From Silvibacterium bohemicum (lineage in GTDB: Bacteria > Acidobacteriota > Terriglobia > Terriglobales > Acidobacteriaceae): a stretch of 64,000 nucleotides of DNA. The notes under the pieces were generated by a model. It saw only the letters and a program-made list of their open reading frames with translations. It was not told the origin of the DNA and made no database searches. The position numbers were made by a program, and so were the translations under genes. The DNA lies in assembly GCF_001006305.1 (NCBI RefSeq), contig NZ_LBHJ01000019.1:1-64000 (forward strand), given 5' to 3'. This document shows positions 62,382 through 64,000 of this stretch, piece by piece. Position 1 is the first letter of the stretch. Every line of letters begins with the position of its first letter.

Positions 62382-62535
62382 TGACGATCCGAATCACCCA
62401 GATCCATGCAGTCCACTCCATTCGCAAGGATGGTTTCACAAACTCCATGCGCTCGCCAATGGAATGCAGCGAATAGACGCCTGTGGAACAAATTATTGAC
62501 AGTTAACTCACAACCTTTCTAATATTGGCGGCAGG

Positions 62536-62551
62536 CTGGAAACGTTCCCAA
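62536..62551. promoter_or_regulatory. LacI-type operator, distal copy
   Basis: CTGGAAACGTTCCCAA, with the central CG and arms of LacI-family sites. It matches the perfect site at 62665-62680 except at three positions. The centre-to-centre distance is 129 bp. Confidence 0.7.
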
Positions 62552-62664
62552 TCCAAGTGCTGCTTCTCAGCATCACGCAGAATCTGCAGCACGAAAAGGC
62601 AAGCCAATCTGTGTGGAGGTGCTATCACGACAAAGTGAAGAGCAGTTTTACTATTTGAGGCGAT

Positions 62665-62680
62665 TTGGGAACGTTCCCAA
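62665..62680. promoter_or_regulatory. LacI-type operator, perfect palindrome
   Basis: TTGGGAACGTTCCCAA, a perfect 16-bp palindrome with central CG, 84 nt before the receptor ATG. The form is typical of LacI/GalR-family operators. Confidence 0.8.
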
Positions 62681-62764
62681 TTTGCGAAACAGTCCCGAAT
62701 GTCTTGTAAGTTCCCACGCAAACAAAAAACGACAAGCTGTCTTTGTGGAGGTGCTGTGCACACT

Positions 62765-64000
62765 ATGGTGAAGAGCAATTCCCTTCAATCTTTCATTCTG
62801 AGTTGCATCGTCAGGATTTACGATTTTCCCCCGTTTGGTGTTCTTCTTCGTCGTCGTATGTCAGTGGCGGCGGCATTCTTTCTGGTGTTTCTGCAGTTAT
62901 CGCCCCCGATTGCCAATGCGCAGTCAAACTTCTCTTCACTTAGCGGAACGGTGACCGATCCAACCGGAGCCGTGGTACCGAATGCACGCGTGACCGCGCA
63001 CAACAATGCCAACGGAGAAGAGCGTACGGTTCAGACGAATGATTCGGGTTCCTACACCATCACCAATCTGCTGCCTGGAGATTACACGGTGAAGGTGGAG
63101 GCAAAGGGCTTTGGAACCGTGGAGCAGAGAGGAACGCATCTCGATCCGAACATCGGCAGCCGCTATGACGCCGCGCTCAAACCCGGCGAGTCGAGCACCA
63201 CGGTGACGGTGCAGGCCGATGCGAATACGCTGCAGACTGAGTCCGCTGCCGTAGGACAGTTAGTCACGAGCGAGCAGGTGCGCTCCATTCAGCTCAACGG
63301 CCGTAACCCCATCTATCTCTCGCAGCTGGAGCCGGGTGTTGCCCGCAATGCGCCCTTGTCTTCTTTCAACTTCACTCCTGACTTTGGCGGTCCGACGATC
63401 AATGGAGCACGCAGCAACGAGAGTCTGGTCACGCTGGACGGAGCACCGATGATCCGCACTCGCGCGGATGGGACGACGATCGGTGTTGCCGATGTCGACT
63501 CCATCTCACAGGTCCAGATTCTGACCACGACTTATCCCGCACAATACGGCGGGACCTCGGGCGGTGTGATCGTTCAGATTCCCAAGAGCGGTACGAGCCA
63601 ATTCCATGGCACCGGATATGAGTACCTGCGCAACTCCTTCTTCAACGCGAACACGTGGACGAGGAATCAGTCGAACCAGGCGCTGCTGAACGGACATCCG
63701 CCGCCATTTCGCTTCAACCAGTTTGGATGGAATCTCGGCGGACCGGTATACATTCCGCACCTCTTCAATCAGGGCAAGCAGAAGCTTTTCTTCGAAGCGG
63801 GACAGGAGTTTCTTCGCTACCGGCAAAATGCAACGCAGACCGGCACGGTGCCGACTGCGCTGATGCGCCAGGGAAATTTCAGCGAGCTGCTGGGGCCGAA
63901 TATTTTTTATCAGCAGCCGGTGCAGATCGTGAATCCGGCGACGGGCGTTCCCTATCCGAACAATGTAATCACAACCGGTCTCAGCCCTAACGGAATCGGC
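62765..64000 (+). CDS. TonB-dependent receptor, Oar-like, 5' part only
   Basis: The frame runs open to the window edge (412 codons seen of an expected 1,000 or more). After a signal segment (residues 32-53, MSVAAAFFLVFLQLSPPIANAQ) comes a carboxypeptidase regulatory-like domain (SGTVTDPTGAVVPNARVTA...GSYTITNLLPGDYTVKVEAKGF) and a plug domain (NGRNPIYLSQLEPGV, INGARSNESLVTLDGAPM, QVQILTTTYPAQYGGTSGGVI). GTSQFHGTGYEYLRNSFFNANTW follows. These are outer-membrane transporters common in acidobacteria. GGAGGT lies 12 nt before the ATG; ATG 62858 is an alternative. Probably imports an oligosaccharide under LacI control. Confidence 0.93.
   Translation, partial: MVKSNSLQSFILSCIVRIYDFPPFGVLLRRRMSVAAAFFLVFLQLSPPIANAQSNFSSLSGTVTDPTGAVVPNARVTAHNNANGEERTVQTNDSGSYTITNLLPGDYTVKVEAKGFGTVEQRGTHLDPNIGSRYDAALKPGESSTTVTVQADANTLQTESAAVGQLVTSEQVRSIQLNGRNPIYLSQLEPGVARNAPLSSFNFTPDFGGPTINGARSNESLVTLDGAPMIRTRADGTTIGVADVDSISQVQILTTTYPAQYGGTSGGVIVQIPKSGTSQFHGTGYEYLRNSFFNANTWTRNQSNQALLNGHPPPFRFNQFGWNLGGPVYIPHLFNQGKQKLFFEAGQEFLRYRQNATQTGTVPTALMRQGNFSELLGPNIFYQQPVQIVNPATGVPYPNNVITTGLSPNGIG

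Larger units (their letters stand above)
62531..62780. repeat. Imperfect tandem duplication of the receptor leader
   Basis: Copy 1 (about 62531-62645) and copy 2 (about 62660-62780) share, in order, the operator, the block TGTGGAGGTGCT (62612 and 62744), and GTGAAGAGCA (62635 and 62768). The spacing differs by 3 nt between operator and ribosome binding site. In copy 2 the last block is the receptor start. In copy 1 the same start codons are followed by a stop after seven codons. The middle parts have diverged. Confidence 0.75.

Noticed and set aside
62503-62778. A 91-codon minus-strand frame with an internal protein-like repeat
   Set aside because: The repeat merely reflects the DNA duplication of the receptor leader; the frame covers both operators and the receptor start.

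Overview
The window looks like chromosomal DNA of an acidobacterium, most probably Acidobacteriaceae/Terriglobia. This rests on GC-rich coding sequence, a VWFA-related protein of the acidobacterial type, two CRTAC1 (FG-GAP plus ASPIC/UnbV) proteins, a carboxypeptidase-regulatory-domain (Oar-like) TonB-dependent receptor, a MoaD-MoaE fusion, and several families of short intergenic palindromes. I see no phage, insertion sequence, CRISPR array, rRNA or tRNA. The species cannot be named from the sequence alone.

Left part (0-19.5 kb, almost all minus strand). The conserved envelope/nitrogen cluster lptC/lptA - lptB - rpoN - hpf - rapZ runs right to left (8.7 to 0.9 kb). No ptsN is present between hpf and rapZ; that gap holds G/C-tract repeats. 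Both rpoN and hpf carry Asn-Gly-His-rich low-complexity stretches. A 15-bp repeat occurs as two inverted arrays around 8.75-9.05 kb. Then follow a GH39-like glycosidase, a possible M50-like membrane protein, a DMT transporter, the rpsO-pnp pair with a strong hairpin between them, and a trehalase followed at once by an unknown membrane protein.

Middle part (20-38 kb). A fused MFS/spermidine synthase-like protein and a glycosyltransferase lie among three cyclic-di-GMP proteins: GAF-GGDEF-EAL, MHYT-GGDEF-EAL and REC-HD-GYP. Also here are glmU, an ECF-like sigma factor, pterin carbinolamine dehydratase, HU/IHF, a GT2 glycosyltransferase and proline dehydrogenase. Two intergenic regions look like structured RNAs: a roughly 100-nt unit with its own promoter and intrinsic terminator (34.43-34.57 kb), and a multi-hairpin leader ending in a terminator-like stem just before proline dehydrogenase (36.72-36.96 kb).

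Right part (38-64 kb). This holds a VWFA-related secreted protein, an ECF sigma / anti-sigma-like / secreted protein operon, proS, a class A PBP, a PIN-type toxin-antitoxin pair, a MoaD-MoaE fusion translationally coupled to a VWA protein, a DUF4097-like beta-solenoid protein, a DUF418 membrane protein and two convergent CRTAC1 proteins. The end of the window is a carbohydrate-use locus: a Tat-exported protein of unknown function, a GH43 endo-arabinanase-like enzyme, a VOC protein, a decayed metallo-beta-lactamase-fold gene, and a LacI regulator divergent from a TonB-dependent receptor that runs off the window. Two palindromic LacI-type operators between the last two genes sit in an imperfect tandem duplication that also copies the receptor's ribosome binding site and start codon region.
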